DNA of 64,000 nucleotides from Tomocerus qinae (lineage: Eukaryota; Arthropoda; Collembola; Entomobryomorpha; Tomoceridae). Under the pieces are notes generated by a model. The model was given only the letters and a program-made list of their open reading frames with translations. It was not told where the DNA came from and searched no databases. A program made the position numbers and the translations under genes. Below are positions 27,401 through 41,800 of the stretch, piece after piece; the first letter of the stretch is position 1; each line of letters starts with the position of its first letter. Where the stretch lies: NCBI GenBank assembly GCA_020055645.1, contig CM034546.1:94054001-94118000 (forward strand), given 5' to 3'.

Positions 27401-29705
27401 GAGACCATTAAAACAATTCCATTTGTACACACCCACCCAATAGAAGGACCAGGCTGAATTTAAGTCGGACCCATTAAATTTCTATTAGTAGGTTACCTAT
27501 TACCTTATTTATTGCATTGAGCTGCTATTTATTTATTTAATGCAACAAGAAGCAACTATGAATTGTTAATCAATTCCCTTTAGGTATGTATGGTAAGAGA
27601 GGGATTGGATTTAATGAGTTATTATTACGAAAGATAAATACTACAAGAGTAAAGCACTTAAAGGTGTTTACGCTTGATGCGTTTACGATCCAAGAAAAGA
27701 AAACTTGCAGTGATGCCAAACGTTAATTGTTGACATATCCAACGTTAAGTCGAACTCATATCACGTAATATTAATAGTTTTATTCTAAATTCATTATTGA
27801 AAACAATTAGCATGTAACGTACATAAATATCTGTAATAGTGGCAAGTAGTAAGACCATTATGCTGTAACTCTTTCTGGCAAGTTTCTATTTTCCTCCTGC
27901 TACCAAATATATTGCACAATTACACTCCTGTATTTTTCCGTCTACTTGGAATTTCATCCGTCTTCCACTCTAGATCATGGAGAATAATCTTGTTTTGCCT
28001 AGATTTTCGTTAAAGATGTCTGGTCTTTGATGAATTATTAGTCAGTAAGTAATCCTGTCTACTGCCATACTTAGAAGGGTCAGTCATAAAAATTCCCATT
28101 TATATGCACACTTCTGCGACTAAATAAAGTAGCGTACCTACTTATTACTAAGGTATGTCGGCATGTAGACCTGAATTGGGTGCTGTAATATAGTTTGGTA
28201 GTGAATTTTATGTAAAATCCTTCATGCAGCAAACAACGCACGTGTACATCCGCCATGAATACAGAAATATAGCAAAATCTTTGTTCAATCTAAATGCTAA
28301 ACGAAATCCACCAAGGTCACAATCACTATAATACAATGCCTCATCTTCATTGCATAATGATCAGACCAAACTCCTATTTTAGCATCATACATTTTTATTG
28401 CTCATTTCAAAAGTTTTAAAGTCTTTGTAACATTTTTATCTTGAGAGCAAGTTCATATTAAATTATGTTGATAGCTTCGGTTCTTTTTAGCAATTTCTAT
28501 GCGCCATGTCAGCTTTGATTTACGGTTACAGAGCTACTTGTACTACATAATATATCATTTAGTGGCAGACTTGTCGAAATGGACCTACCTACTCCCAATT
28601 ACAATTAAGTACATGTAGATAACGCATAGCATAAAGGTTATGTTAGTTAGTGATTTGATTACTCTATCTGAACAATTACCTGACCTATACGTAATTGAAA
28701 AGGATAGAAATGCGTAATCTTTTTACATGTAAGATGTAGTACCTAATTGTACATATTATATAGCATTTAAGCGTTAGATAATAAACCTGAAATCATTTTG
28801 TCTTCCTTATCACTTTGGCTGTGTTAATGCTAATGTTAATTGTCAACGCAGAACTATTGTAAGATCAAGTCACGACACTGCACTCTTATTTGTATTACAG
28901 GATTAGGTAAATGATTTCATTACTGATTGCATTACTCCTATTACTATTGCTAACATGGAGTGTTGTATAGTTGTATCGTTGTATGCAATAGTGTATTGAC
29001 AGAAAATACTACGCTATGAAATATACTAGTTTATTGTTCTTATGATACTCTATATAATTTTTAGTATGTAAATATTCAAAGCATTGCTTTATATGTGTGG
29101 TTGTTTTGTTATTTACATGAGTAAATAATGCATAAGTGGCTTACAGCTTACCTTGTAAGTAGCTTATAACTCATGACCTAGTGAATACTATGTAAGATAG
29201 TTTAATTTAATTGTTTGTTTTGGTTTTGGTATGGTTGCGTATTTATTAATTGCTAACTATTTCTTGTACAGTCAGTTACAGTAAAATTATATTATTTAGG
29301 CATATAATTCAGTATGCAAATTTATAGATGTTGTTTCACTTCATTTGGCATTGCTGAGTTGCATTTCATGGTATTTTGTCATTTGTAATAATATTATAGA
29401 GGGTGAAGTCAATAAGTTTGGTATTACATAAATATACTGGGGCATTGACGCTTAATTTCATTAGGACATTACAAACACGTTACGCTTGACTGATTATTGC
29501 ACAAAGAACACATTTAAATAACTTGCCAATGTAAACAAAAAACCTGTAAGCATTTGACATTACTTTAGCTTTCTGGTAGGCTTTTTCATTGCTTTTGCGT
29601 TGCAGAAATGTTAAATATAATCATCCCCTGAAACAAATTGGTTATGTAAGAGTTGGGAATTTGATATTTATCGCTAATTGGGATTTTTTTTAAATTTTAA
29701 TTTAG
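24425..29705. other. upstream of STELLO-like exon, no clear exon
   Basis: This AT-rich interval should contain, or lie within the intron leading from, the missing 5' exons of the STELLO-like gene. A frame at 25,478-25,659 (+) follows a plausible acceptor (TTGCTACAG) and is hydrophilic (EANNHYDWDEDRMSSYEF...), but it stops at a TGA and resembles no known family. An 11-bp perfect inverted repeat lies at 26,038-26,081. Nothing else is supported. Confidence 0.35.
26038..26081. repeat. perfect 11-bp inverted repeat
   Basis: AAATTCGCATA (26,038-26,048) and its exact reverse complement TATGCGAATTT (26,071-26,081) are separated by 22 bp. It could form a hairpin or be a dyad binding site. It has no flanking target duplication and no coding context. 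Confidence 0.5.
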
Positions 29706-29882
29706 TGTTGGCCACGTTCTTCCTGCTGCGTCGACAACAAAATGGGTGGTAGTGGGAAATCCCGATACAGAAGATGAATTTAATACTGGACAGGGAAGCA
29801 ATTATGTCTGCTCGGTTGCACGAGTTGCAAGAGAAGCTGGCTGGAAAGTCATCATCATTGGAGAAAAACTCAGTTGCTGTCG
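29706..29882 (+). CDS. STELLO-like exon A (first recognised)
   Basis: Acceptor AATTTAG, donor GTACGT, phase 2 in and phase 2 out. It encodes the opening beta-alpha-beta of the DUF288 domain: TKWVVVGNPD at the first strand and GWKVIIIGEK at the second. An upstream exon with the cytosolic tail and membrane anchor is expected, because the acceptor is out of phase with any start in this exon. Confidence 0.85.
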
Positions 29883-32800
29883 GTACGTAATTTTCTTAAG
29901 GTTGAAATGGCCATATTACATTTACCCTTGGATGAACATATATTCGATACCAGTTTGTACATTTTGCTACACGAGGTACTTTCGATAAAATTTCTAGGTG
30001 TATAAAACACCTTTTCACTACATGAAATGCAAAAAATATGTAAGATTCCTGCAGCTATTTTTTCAAAAAACTTTTCGACTAATAACCCATTTTGAAAGAT
30101 ATGAAATGTTTGATAAAGAATTTCATGTGCGATCACAAGACCAAGTAGCAATTACGTAGGTTTACTCTGCTAATGATGGTATGATAAGAGTTTGCGAAAT
30201 GAAAACCATTTTTTGCATTTGGTTGCTTTATTCCATCATCTCAAGCTTCATAGTTAATACAATAATTAGTATATTGCTAATAGATTATTTCATGAAACCC
30301 ATCCTTTTCGATGCTGTACAAAATCTTTGATCCAGAAATAAATCTTTTGTATTCATAAGACTAGTCTAAATATTGACATTAATGGGTTTTAGGTACCTAC
30401 TGTATATTATAGTAAACTATTAGCAGTAAATAATCCTTTTAATAATATACCAACATCCTGTAACATATATTTTGATTTATACAAACAGACATGTAGAAAA
30501 GCTAGTTTTAAGGGAAATGTGCATTTATTTATAAGCATTATTATTAGGTGTGGTTTGCGATTGTAAAACTGTAAAATAGCTATGAAACGGAACGTAACTA
30601 GTATGGCAGGTTTAGTAATGACGCTATTTCTGAGAAAATTACTTTTATTGTTTATTTGACGGATTCAACCTCAGAGTGATTTACTACAGCATCTCTACAT
30701 CTTAATGGTTTTACTTTTAGCTTGTACTAAACGATTCTTTTGATTAAAATTACGTATGAAAGCAAGTCCTTACATAAGTAGTTAAAATTAAAAAGCACGT
30801 GATTCTCAATGTGCAATGTATGTAACATCTACGGAAAAAATTTCAAAAAGAGTGCAGTACATATGTTCTCATCTAGTAATTACGGATGTGAAAACACCCC
30901 AAAGGTATAGTTACTACACAATTCTATGTTGTTCATCATGAAACGGAACTAACAAATCCTAATAGCTGTTACTACTTAGGAAAATAATAATCATGTAATG
31001 ATTTTATTTTTATTTTTAATTGCATTAGACAGTTGAGACGCAAATCACTTTTACTTCGTTCTATTTGCACTCAGATGATGTCATTTATTAATATGACTTC
31101 TTATAACATTACAAAGTGGAGTAAAGAGGAAATGCTGAAAAACTGCAATAATAGTTATTAACTAACTAGGACTATATGATAAGTATTTCATGATACTGTC
31201 AAAAGATCAAACCGGCGGAACTGTATCATGCTTTTTTCATGTCATATGCAATGGGAATAGTATTAGTAAATCATTAATGATGATAATCTTAAAGTTGCCA
31301 TTGTTAAGTTCCATGATGGATTTAGTACCACATAGTAGCGTGAGCTTGTCAAAAAGATAACTTAGGCTTTCGTTAGTTGACAAGTGAAAAGTGTCAACTC
31401 ATTGTACATAAATTTCCCATCTCGTTTGTACATACTTGCATAACGCAGTATACAACAGAAGCCACGAAAATCTTTGGCACGTGACAGCTTAACTAATTAA
31501 TTAGCAATAAGAATACACTGTCTTACGCAGTGAGAATAAATGTCAATCTTATGGCATGCATTAGCAGATAAAATTGTGTTCATGCTAACATGTTTAATTG
31601 TGACGAAAACAGAATGTAAACTTCTAGTACAAGACTAACTTAATCTTTAAAGCGCAATGTCACTTCAGTCACTTGATGCTATTCTAACAATCCTGTTCTG
31701 AAAAGAATAAAATAGTAGAAAAACAATCATTCAAATGAAAACATCATATATATTTTATATGTTACGTAATTTTGATCTTATAATGATTATGTCTGCTTAT
31801 TAGCAGTGAAATTAATTGTAGAGTAAGCATTTGTCATTTTATTTTGTACAGACGTCAAGCACCAAAAATAAACAGAAGAATGTTATAATTAGCATCACAT
31901 ATGTTTTCCCAACCACAGTGGAACACAAAAAATTCATGAATTTATAGCAAAAAAGGCTAATTATAGCCTGACATACACATAGACTGGATGAATTGCAATG
32001 ACTAACCACAATGAATTCCAATGGAATTTGAATTAATTTTTGTTGTAAAGTGTGATGGACATTTCCTTCCGCTGATTGTTATAAGGCAACGTGATCAATG
32101 GACTAAAAACAGTTCAGATGACTTACAACAGCGTATACTACAATTTAGATTCAACTCCCTACATTGCTTTAATTGGGATAGATTTGTCGAGTATTAATTA
32201 TTATTATCAAGATTGGTTAACTAATGACTTGAAATGTAAATGGAGATAATACAACTTAATTTTGATGTTTATTTTTAGGATGCCTGATTGCTACCCAATT
32301 CAGAAATCTCAATTTTTGCGAATGTCCTATCGCACGGCATCAGTATTGAAGACATTAATGGAGACTGGACAAAATCCACAAGCGTACAAAGAGGCAATTC
32401 GTAATTTGGCTTTTATCTGGGCAATTCATCGTGGAGCTCGCTACGTGTTCGATGCGTATGTGGAAGAATATCAATCTGCAGGGTGAGGAACCAAGTTACT
32501 TAATACCAAAAGAAAGGGCGTTTAAAATTTGTCGTAGTAAAATACTTTTAAAATGTAAAAGGTTTATCTCACTAAATTTCCTTTATGTGACTGGAGAAGT
32601 CATTCTGGTAGTATCTCAGTTGAAAAATGTGTTAGGGGGAGTAGTTGAGGAAATATTTAATAAGATGAATTGGGAATGTAGAGTAACTCTGCCTTAAAGG
32701 TTGATGCTAAATGTATCTGGGTACATGGCGCATCCTGCCAAGGTTTTCATTTTTATTAAAGGGCCAAGAATAGTTCCCGGCTCAATGTTGTTAGCACTTC

Positions 32801-35800
32801 TGTACAGAAGAATAAACTGCAGAGTTGTAAGTTGTACGAAAGCATAAAGCTGAGTCATCCTCTCATTTATCTTTGAGGAGCTTAAAGTTTTGATGACAAA
32901 CTGTCAAGAGTCTTTCTGTGGTTAAGCTACAGTAGCATTGCTTTGTATTCAAAGTTTCATGTTTCTATAGACGGGGAAAAAAGAATTTTACAATTTGCTA
33001 TAGCAGGCTGTAAAAGTATATACGTATTAAATGTAGCGTTCTTATTTTATGACTTTTCTTTTCCAAAGTTCACCATGTGTGTGGGATAAAATTACTGAAG
33101 TTTGTTCAAAGTCAATGAATTTGTCACTTTTCAGTGTTACAATCCCGAAATTTGAAGAAGAACTGAATAGGCAGTTACACACTTTGGCACTAGACGAGTC
33201 CTTGGCTCTTGTCGAAGAAAGAAGTCGAAGTAGAACTAGTTTGTTTAGGAATCCCTACAGTCACTTTGGGCGTCCTGATGTCAGATTGCTTCCTAGTGGT
33301 CCCGGCACTGGTTCCGGCTCTAATAGTCATACACTCCATCATGCCACATACCATCAGTATAGCACTTTCAACCTTGGACACGCTCATGGTCATGGTCATC
33401 ACAGTCACAATACGGGAGCATCCACAAATCATAAAAATCAAGATTTCCCCACTTTTCGGATCTGCGAAGTACGTCCACCATCCATTGAAAAGGTACCTTG
33501 CAGTTTCTTTTTTTACTAGCGATAACTTCTCTTCCCCACTTTTTTGTCCCTCTTTACTATTTACTACTACACAACGATAGACGTTAAGATCTAAGATTAA
33601 TTATCATACAGCCGCATGGAAATCATGTAATATTGAGACGGACCATTTACTCTCGCCAACTATCCATTGTTCCAACTACGCTTCAAATGATTGTCAGACT
33701 ATAATTTGGAACTTTCTTTAATGAGATTCAACTTTTTTGTTTTGCCGGTATCGCTGTAGGACGCAGCTTAATTACTGTTTGTGGAAACTGAAGTGTGATG
33801 TCATGTAAAAGATGTTTCAAGTTGTTCTGCGCTATAATTATAAATTTTGCAGGGGCAAGTAGGGTTTAGCCAATTTTGAAATGGTATCATTGGGTATGCT
33901 AATTCATTTTACGAAATTGGAAATGACAATACTAGCGACAAGATGTTTTAATCTGTAAAGAGTCATTACATGGATTTAAATCTCGGCTGGTACGGTTTAG
34001 TTTAGGCAGTTGCGTGTAGAAACAATTGTCTCATAATCTCATTTAATATTGTGGAAGTAAACTAATGTTTTATCAAAATAAACACACGAAACACACAAGT
34101 AGTATTTCTATTGTTGAGCTAACTAGCTCTGCTCTTTGTGGCATTGTCATTGTCCTAGAAAACAATTCGGATTGACGCAGTACAATAGATGACTAATACC
34201 AGTTGCTGATAATACAGCATTACGAGGCTTAAATTCTAATATATTGCATGTTTTGTGCAAACAAAAAAAATGTTACAAGCATTATTGTCTGTTCAATGGA
34301 ATTATGTTAGAATGTTAATTGTAGTTTAAGCAAGCTACTGTGTAGGTATCTATTTCCTTGTCCGGGTCTCATCAAAAGCACGCCATGCATTTACAAAAGC
34401 ATCCAATATCCCTATCACTCACTGCTAGATAATGTACAGAGGTATTAAGTAATTTTTTGTACTAAGCAGATACAGTATCAGATTTATTGAGACTTTTATC
34501 AAGCCAAGTCACCTGAGTTTGGCATTGACATTGAAACGGATTTCTGCTGTTTAATTTCAGTCTAAATGTCTGCCGTATATATCCATACAATTATAAAACT
34601 ATACTACATGCCCACATTTTGATCTATTATGCCGGCCTAATAATTATGGCGTAGTTATATTCAGTGTATTGTATTATAATAAAAGTTTTATTCTCAGCCT
34701 AACGTGTCTGCCTATATGCATTATACCTGCCATAAAGAATAAGATAGTGAGACTGGTTTGGTAAGGTTAATAGCAGTTTTAGTTGGGATTCAAGTTAAAA
34801 TATCGAGATTACTGGTAGTGACTCAACGTACACTAAGTAGTGGATTCTGTTAATTTCCTTAGATACTATACGAATTTTACCTACCTCAACGCGATAAGAT
34901 TCAACCCCGCCCTGACGTGAGCAAAAGAAACGAAATGTATCTCTTAATTAGCGTGCAAAAATGGTTTAATTACTTGAACCGTATCGGTAGCATTCTCTTG
35001 TCTGCACGAACATTGCATAACAATGTCTATCTGGTGCAGATACGAGAAGAGATCTTCTCAACTCCAGGCAAAGCTACATGCACTTACATCAGAAAATTTT
35101 CCTCGTATTTATCTCATCTTTTTACTAGTACTATCTCCCTACTTTAAAAAAAATACTAAAAAAATTAGCGAAAAGAATAATTTACTATACGTTGAAATAA
35201 TAGTACAAGTTTTAAATCTGTGATTCGCATCTATTACGTAGTAATTACCTTAAAACTTGATCCGGATCCTAAATGAGTTTTCCTGCATTTTGAAAAATGC
35301 GATAATTTTTTATTAAATAAAAAATCGATGCACGTAAAACGAAATTGCAGCGAGTTGCTCAAGATAACATCTTACCCAAGGTGGATGAATATGGGTAGGT
35401 CATTTTGAAATGCCATGCACTGGTTTCATGTATTTAATTTGAAGAGAATAGCATTGCAAATTGCAAACAAAACACATTAATGCTAATGTTGATTAGGTAT
35501 AATTTTGTGTGCTTTATTTCTGAGATATTTTTATAACTAGTTCCTGCTTATCTAGGCATTGAATAGGGAATTTGTTCTTGTAGACGTATTTTGTGTAGTT
35601 GGACTAATAATGGGCTATAACTTATTAGCTGAAAGTTAGTTTTTTATTTCCATCTCAAGGTAAACATCATTAATATGGAAATTACAACAGATGGCTAGTG
35701 ATAATAGAATCAGGTATAATTGAATACGTATTTAAGCTAATAATCCACAGAAATACTGGATTATGTGTTCAGCCTAATACCGACATGAACTCACAAATCT

Positions 35801-38800
35801 TTATATAGTCTCATCTCATCTGGTGTGCTTAGGCATTGCTGCGTTGGTGATTCAGTGTTGAGTAGGTAGTTTTAAGTATTTAACTTTATGCTTCCTACCT
35901 TCAATAGAGGTATAGGTACTCTTAAAATAAGAAGCGAAGGAATTGAATGATAGCTCTACAATCAGTTGGTGCCCTACTGACCAATAAACTCAACATTAAA
36001 CTTCTCGTTTGTTATTCCATTTAGTATTCTCTTCATTAGGCTGTAAATGTCTGAAAGGACTTCTTGCAAAAACATTCACCAGTTTCATGCATATGAATCA
36101 TGAATAGCAACAAAGGTTATTGCAATATGTTAGGTGTGTTACCTATTCACGTATTTATTAACTACATACACACAATTATTCGTTTACTAATACTCATGTG
36201 TTTAAGTCTTGTGTAAAATAGTATTGTAAGCACGCTACTACACCACTAGAGTGCGGAAAGCATAATCCAAATACAACATGCATAAGTATTTTCACATCAT
36301 ATATTGATTAGCTGGATACCTAACAGAAAACGAAGTACTCCAAACGCTCATAAAACTACATAAAGATTTTCCTTGGATATTTGTAGTAGATAAATCTGTG
36401 TGGAGCTACTCTAGCTAAAGCTACCTTCGCCTTAGTTCCTATTCACATGATCAAAGGAAAGGAACGATGAAAAGAGTAAATTATAAAGCTATTAAATGCT
36501 ATATTATGATTACTTGAATTTTCATTATAACTATTGTATAGGCTTTGCATTCAAGACGGAATGACATTCACAGAAAAGCACGTTGCACTTCGTTAGTATA
36601 GAGTTACAAATACACGTATACACATAGCAAGTTGCTCTTACTAAACATGTACTCAGTGGGAATGGGAAAAATAAATTAGAAATCCCTTTATTTTGCACAA
36701 TGTATATGTATGGAAGACTTGAGATTTTTTGTATAACGGAAATAGATCTCAACATTTTTCTGCGTTCCACTTTCAATTCTTCAGATAATAGCCAACACTT
36801 GACAGGTCGTCAAAAGGTATATATTCCATTTGCACTTAGTATAGGGAGAGTATATACACATTTGCATGCAATATCCTCTTATCTGTCGACAGGAAGGAAG
36901 AGCACTGCACTATGCTAAAATATTCTGGTTGTAATTGTAAAGGTAAGACATTCTTGTTGAAGCTGACAAAATAATGGAGTTTACGCCAGTGGCAATCGCA
37001 ACTGGTAAACATACATTGTCATTAATGGTCTACCGAGCATTTTCATCTAATGCTTCTTGTTAACCACAATACTAGAGTCAACAATTGCAGCTTGCAATTT
37101 AATGATGAGCTCTTCCTTTCTGTTGAACATGCATGCTGAATGAATGCCACGGACTTTGCAATATTAATAGTCCACACTGCATCAGATTGGCCAATGATTT
37201 CTGCTTTGATGTAGATGAACTTGACGGGATCTTTATTATCTGTAGTTTTGTATTATTGTCGATTCTCATGGGTTATTGTTGAACTGTCATCTCTATCGTG
37301 CAGTACTTGATTTGCAGCTAACTATTCACAATAGACTCAATAATTGTATTATTTGCTACTGATACGAGAATAACAATACTGATATACGCAGATGTGCCCC
37401 GTTGACAGTTGCTTGCATGTAAACATAAATTGCTACTTAGTATGACATCGTTAGAAAAGTGGATCGTCCATTTAAATCAAAAACATTTCCATTACTTTCA
37501 GAACTATTTATTTTCTCATCTTTTCTGTACATTGAAGATATTTACGCAGGAAAACATGTCACAAGATAAATAACTTTATGCATGCATGAACACCATCATT
37601 GGTACTTTGTGGTAAATCTAATCGGTGATTAATGCACTTCATCTCGAACGTCTGAAGTAGTGCACACTAATTGAGTGACATGTTTCTGATCTAGGAAATG
37701 CATCTTCATTTTAAACCACACTTTTTCCTTGTGCAAACGAGATGGATTGTTTTCTGTAATTTGCTACGCAATTAATATTTGCAAAAATTTTACTAATTTG
37801 ACATTAACTATGGCTGCAGTTGGCAACTGAAGAAACTGGTCAGCTATAAAGAAAAGAAACACAAGAGAAACTTTGACCAAAGGCTTAGAAATCGTGTCGA
37901 TATACTTAATGTCTACATAAAATTAAAAGTACCTGAATAATTTGTCGTTCTCACATCATATTTACTTTTCAAGAGGTCGCAGTTTCGACCTAAACAAGCT
38001 ATGAACAATCAAAGCATTTTTAAAATTGAGTCAAAAATCAATTAATTTCTGTAATTAGTTTGACAAGCAAACAATAATACAAACATCACTTCATCGTCGA
38101 TGTGGCATCGAATGCTATTTATTGGTTGAGACTTTATTTAGTCCTAATTAATAACTGCTTCCTATAAGCTTGTTGCAGTGAAATACAGAGTCAGATAACA
38201 TTACAGCCATTTCAAGGTGTAAATAAGTAGTTAACAATGCGAATCCTAAGAATCCATGTCTACCAAAAAATTAGCACATTAAACTAGAAATAGTTTTGCT
38301 TTTCTTGGAGATGCAGTAATAGCTATTGTTTGTCTTGACATACTAGGCCCACGTAAAGTCTCAATTGTACGTAAGTGGTCAGGGCAATTATGCACACACG
38401 TATGCATATATGTATAATTTACAAAGCGCATAAAGCCTACTCCTGTATGAGATACAATCACATGTAGGTTATTGATACATAGGTAATAGTAGTAGTTATA
38501 TATCTACATAGCAATGAATATCTGCACATGCATGATGCATGCACTTCGTAATAGGCTATACTGTAATGCAATTCCCATTGTTCTTAAATGGGAGCAACAT
38601 TGTAGAGGCAATATCTACATGCGATATTTGATGTATGATTATCAATTATTATAGATACTAGTGCATTACATCCTAGATTATAAGAAACAGTACAGCACAT
38701 TGTAAAGAAGACTCTTCTGTATACCTAGAGGTATACAACATAGAAGTATGTTATGGTCTTATTTATATATATAATTGGATATTTACTAGAACACTTGCTT

Positions 38801-41800
38801 CTACATTAGCACAATAAGGTGAGCCAAGGTAATATCGAATAGGAGAGAGTGTTAAAATATTCCATTATGTTATGATTTATGACTACACATCAATTTTAAG
38901 CACACATCATAACTATTACGTATGCATGTGTACGGGCATTCCTAAAATTCGTAAAATGTTAGCTTGTAAATTTTGACCATGTCCCGGTTAATAATGGCAT
39001 TGGTCTCTAGATTTGAACTTTTAACCTTTTAAGTAGTCATATCAAATTGCATGCAAACTTTTTAAAAAGTTTTCTCAGTTTAGTTGCATAACAATTTCGT
39101 GGAAAAAGATTATTTCTCTGATAAAATTTGAAATGCAAGAGGAGATGTAATTTTTCGTGACTGTACAAGTGTATATTACGGTATAGTTCGGGTAAATGAT
39201 AAATGTTAATAATATCTTCACTCTACTTGTTATTTCTGTCTGCCTTGTAGTCTGTATTGTAATGCGTCACTCTAGATGAAACTCACTAAGCAAAAACAAC
39301 TCTTCAGACATTCTGTGTTTGATGTAGAGCTTCTAGAATACTAAATGCAAGAGCTGCAGTGCCACGTAACGTAACCCGTTTCGTGGAGTCAGTCTAGGAA
39401 AATTCTAGGAATCGATTCTGGTTGAGATAGCATAGCACTACTGTTGATTGCGATTCAAGCATTGTGTACTGCGTAGGCACTTACACGGACTGCATTCCTA
39501 CATGCGAATCTTTTCTATTTTATTTGTACATTGCGCTTGAAATGCAATTCAGAAGGATGTTGTCCCTTTCCGTCTCACCTCAAATGATTTCAAGATATCA
39601 AGTGATCCCTGGGTTTTCTTATTATTGCGAACATGAAGGTTAAGATAAGGGTAGCTAGATTTTCTCTGCTGATTATTATACACGTACTTTGTTTATTTAT
39701 TCATTTTATTGGCTCCAATGCATCCGTGCTAAATGTAGACTCACTAACCATAATCACCGTTCTACACCAATCGATAGAAATGGTACTATGAACTTTAGTG
39801 CTTTTACTTTTAAATGTGTACAGGTGATACAGCATGATTGCTGAATTGATTAGGTGCACAGTGTTACATACTTTGAACAGTTTCATTCACTCTGTGTTGA
39901 TATTTTTAGAATGAAAAGTGGAGCAAGTTTCCCACGTTTCTAAACATACTTTTTTCATATGAATAGAAATAGGAATTTACAGGATTAAAAAAAATTCCAG
40001 GGTTTTTCATTCAGAATCCACAGACACGGATACTAGAATCTCGAGTAGGTTGGGTTTGCCTGTAGCTGTGTTGCAATTTTTCATTGAATGGATCAAAGAA
40101 TATAGATTGAAGGGAAGGAAGTTTTCCTGAAACGCAAAATTATAGGTTACTACAACTGCATGTATGTTTTTCTTTTTCTAAGGAAATTTGGTATCTTTCA
40201 TGTGGAAGTAATTTAGAAGTAAGCTCTCTTGTAATTAAGCCATTATGAGTACCAATAATTAATTACTGTCTACATGTACACTTATACATATGGTATACAT
40301 AATAATATACTTACACTTATGCTAGTATGTGATAAGGATTATGCAGAATATTAAGAGGCAAATACATTCGCGATTTTCTCAGTAGTACAAAGTACAAGCT
40401 AGCTGTACATTGAACCATCCTATGTAGTCTATGAAGAATAACTGGTAAACAGAAATCTTGAATTATTAAACTCACATGACAGCAATGTGATTAACCCTAC
40501 TGACAATGAGAAAATGAGCTCAATAAAAACTTCAATTGACCATGAAGAAAACACAGGAGCAAACTTCATTGAAAGATTATTGAATGTTACACACATCATA
40601 TAACACAAAAAATAACAATCCCATCACACATTTAAGTGCTTAATCAATGTCTTCCCATGTTAGCGAACTCTGCACAACAAACGGAGCAGAAGATATTCAG
40701 AACGACTATCTATCTACTTAATTGAGTATCTACAAATGTTTAATATTGACACTATTTTTGTCCATACCCACTGCCATTCCAATTAAGCTGGTCTGGATGA
40801 CCCTAGATCGCTAAGAATTTTCCTGTGTATGCACTTCAGAGTCCCATGATCCAAGTATAATTATATTCTATGCAAGCACGTGTATGAACTAATTCAAAGC
40901 TTCATAATAATTTCATGTTACCTTACTTGGTCAATATCTATTTGACATATTAATCTGCAATTAGATTGTATAAGTTTTATTCAACCACTATTAACTGTAC
41001 TAATGAAGAATTAGATACACAAAAATCATAACATCATGCGTCAACTGCATGCTTGCTGAGGGTAGGTCAAAATCCAAAACGTATCATTATGCTTGTAAGT
41101 TGATTAAGCAAATATGAATTATTAGTTTGACATTTAATTGTGGTAAGGTTTTGCATTTGTAGTTTGGTTGGACATTGTAGTAGGATGTAGAATACCATGA
41201 GGAGTGGGTTGAATTTAGTGTATTTATGGGCTGCGTAACATTGCGCATTGTAATGAAGGCTTCATATCAAAACCACGATGTTGCCAATCTATAAATTTTG
41301 TGATTTTAATTCGAATGATTAATATTATATGAACATTATCCTTTGTGTATGTTGATGCACATTACATTGAAATTCAATTTACTTTGGTTGGAAGAATTGT
41401 GATAGCATTGGGCAAAGGGAACTAGATAAAGTAGTTGTGCAAATGACTACAAGCAAGTTAAATATGGAAATGAAAGTGTGATTCGTTTGTTGTGGTTTGG
41501 TTCATTGCTACGTAGTCTTATGTTATGGTAGTGTGTGCGTGTGTCAAGTCAAGTGAGTATAATTTGTATTTTTAATTTCTAATGAAGGCAAGAGGTCATT
41601 TGCGGTATTGAATAAAACAACAAAGCTAAGGACAAGACAGGATACTCCTGTCGTATCTGTATCAATATGAACAGACATCATATCCATTTCAAGTGGAGAC
41701 AACAGACAATGCAGAAGAATTGAATTAAACTCTCTTTTTATTATGTTACTACCAGATATCCAAATGTGTACATTAGTAGGAGGTAAAGCAATAGGACAAT

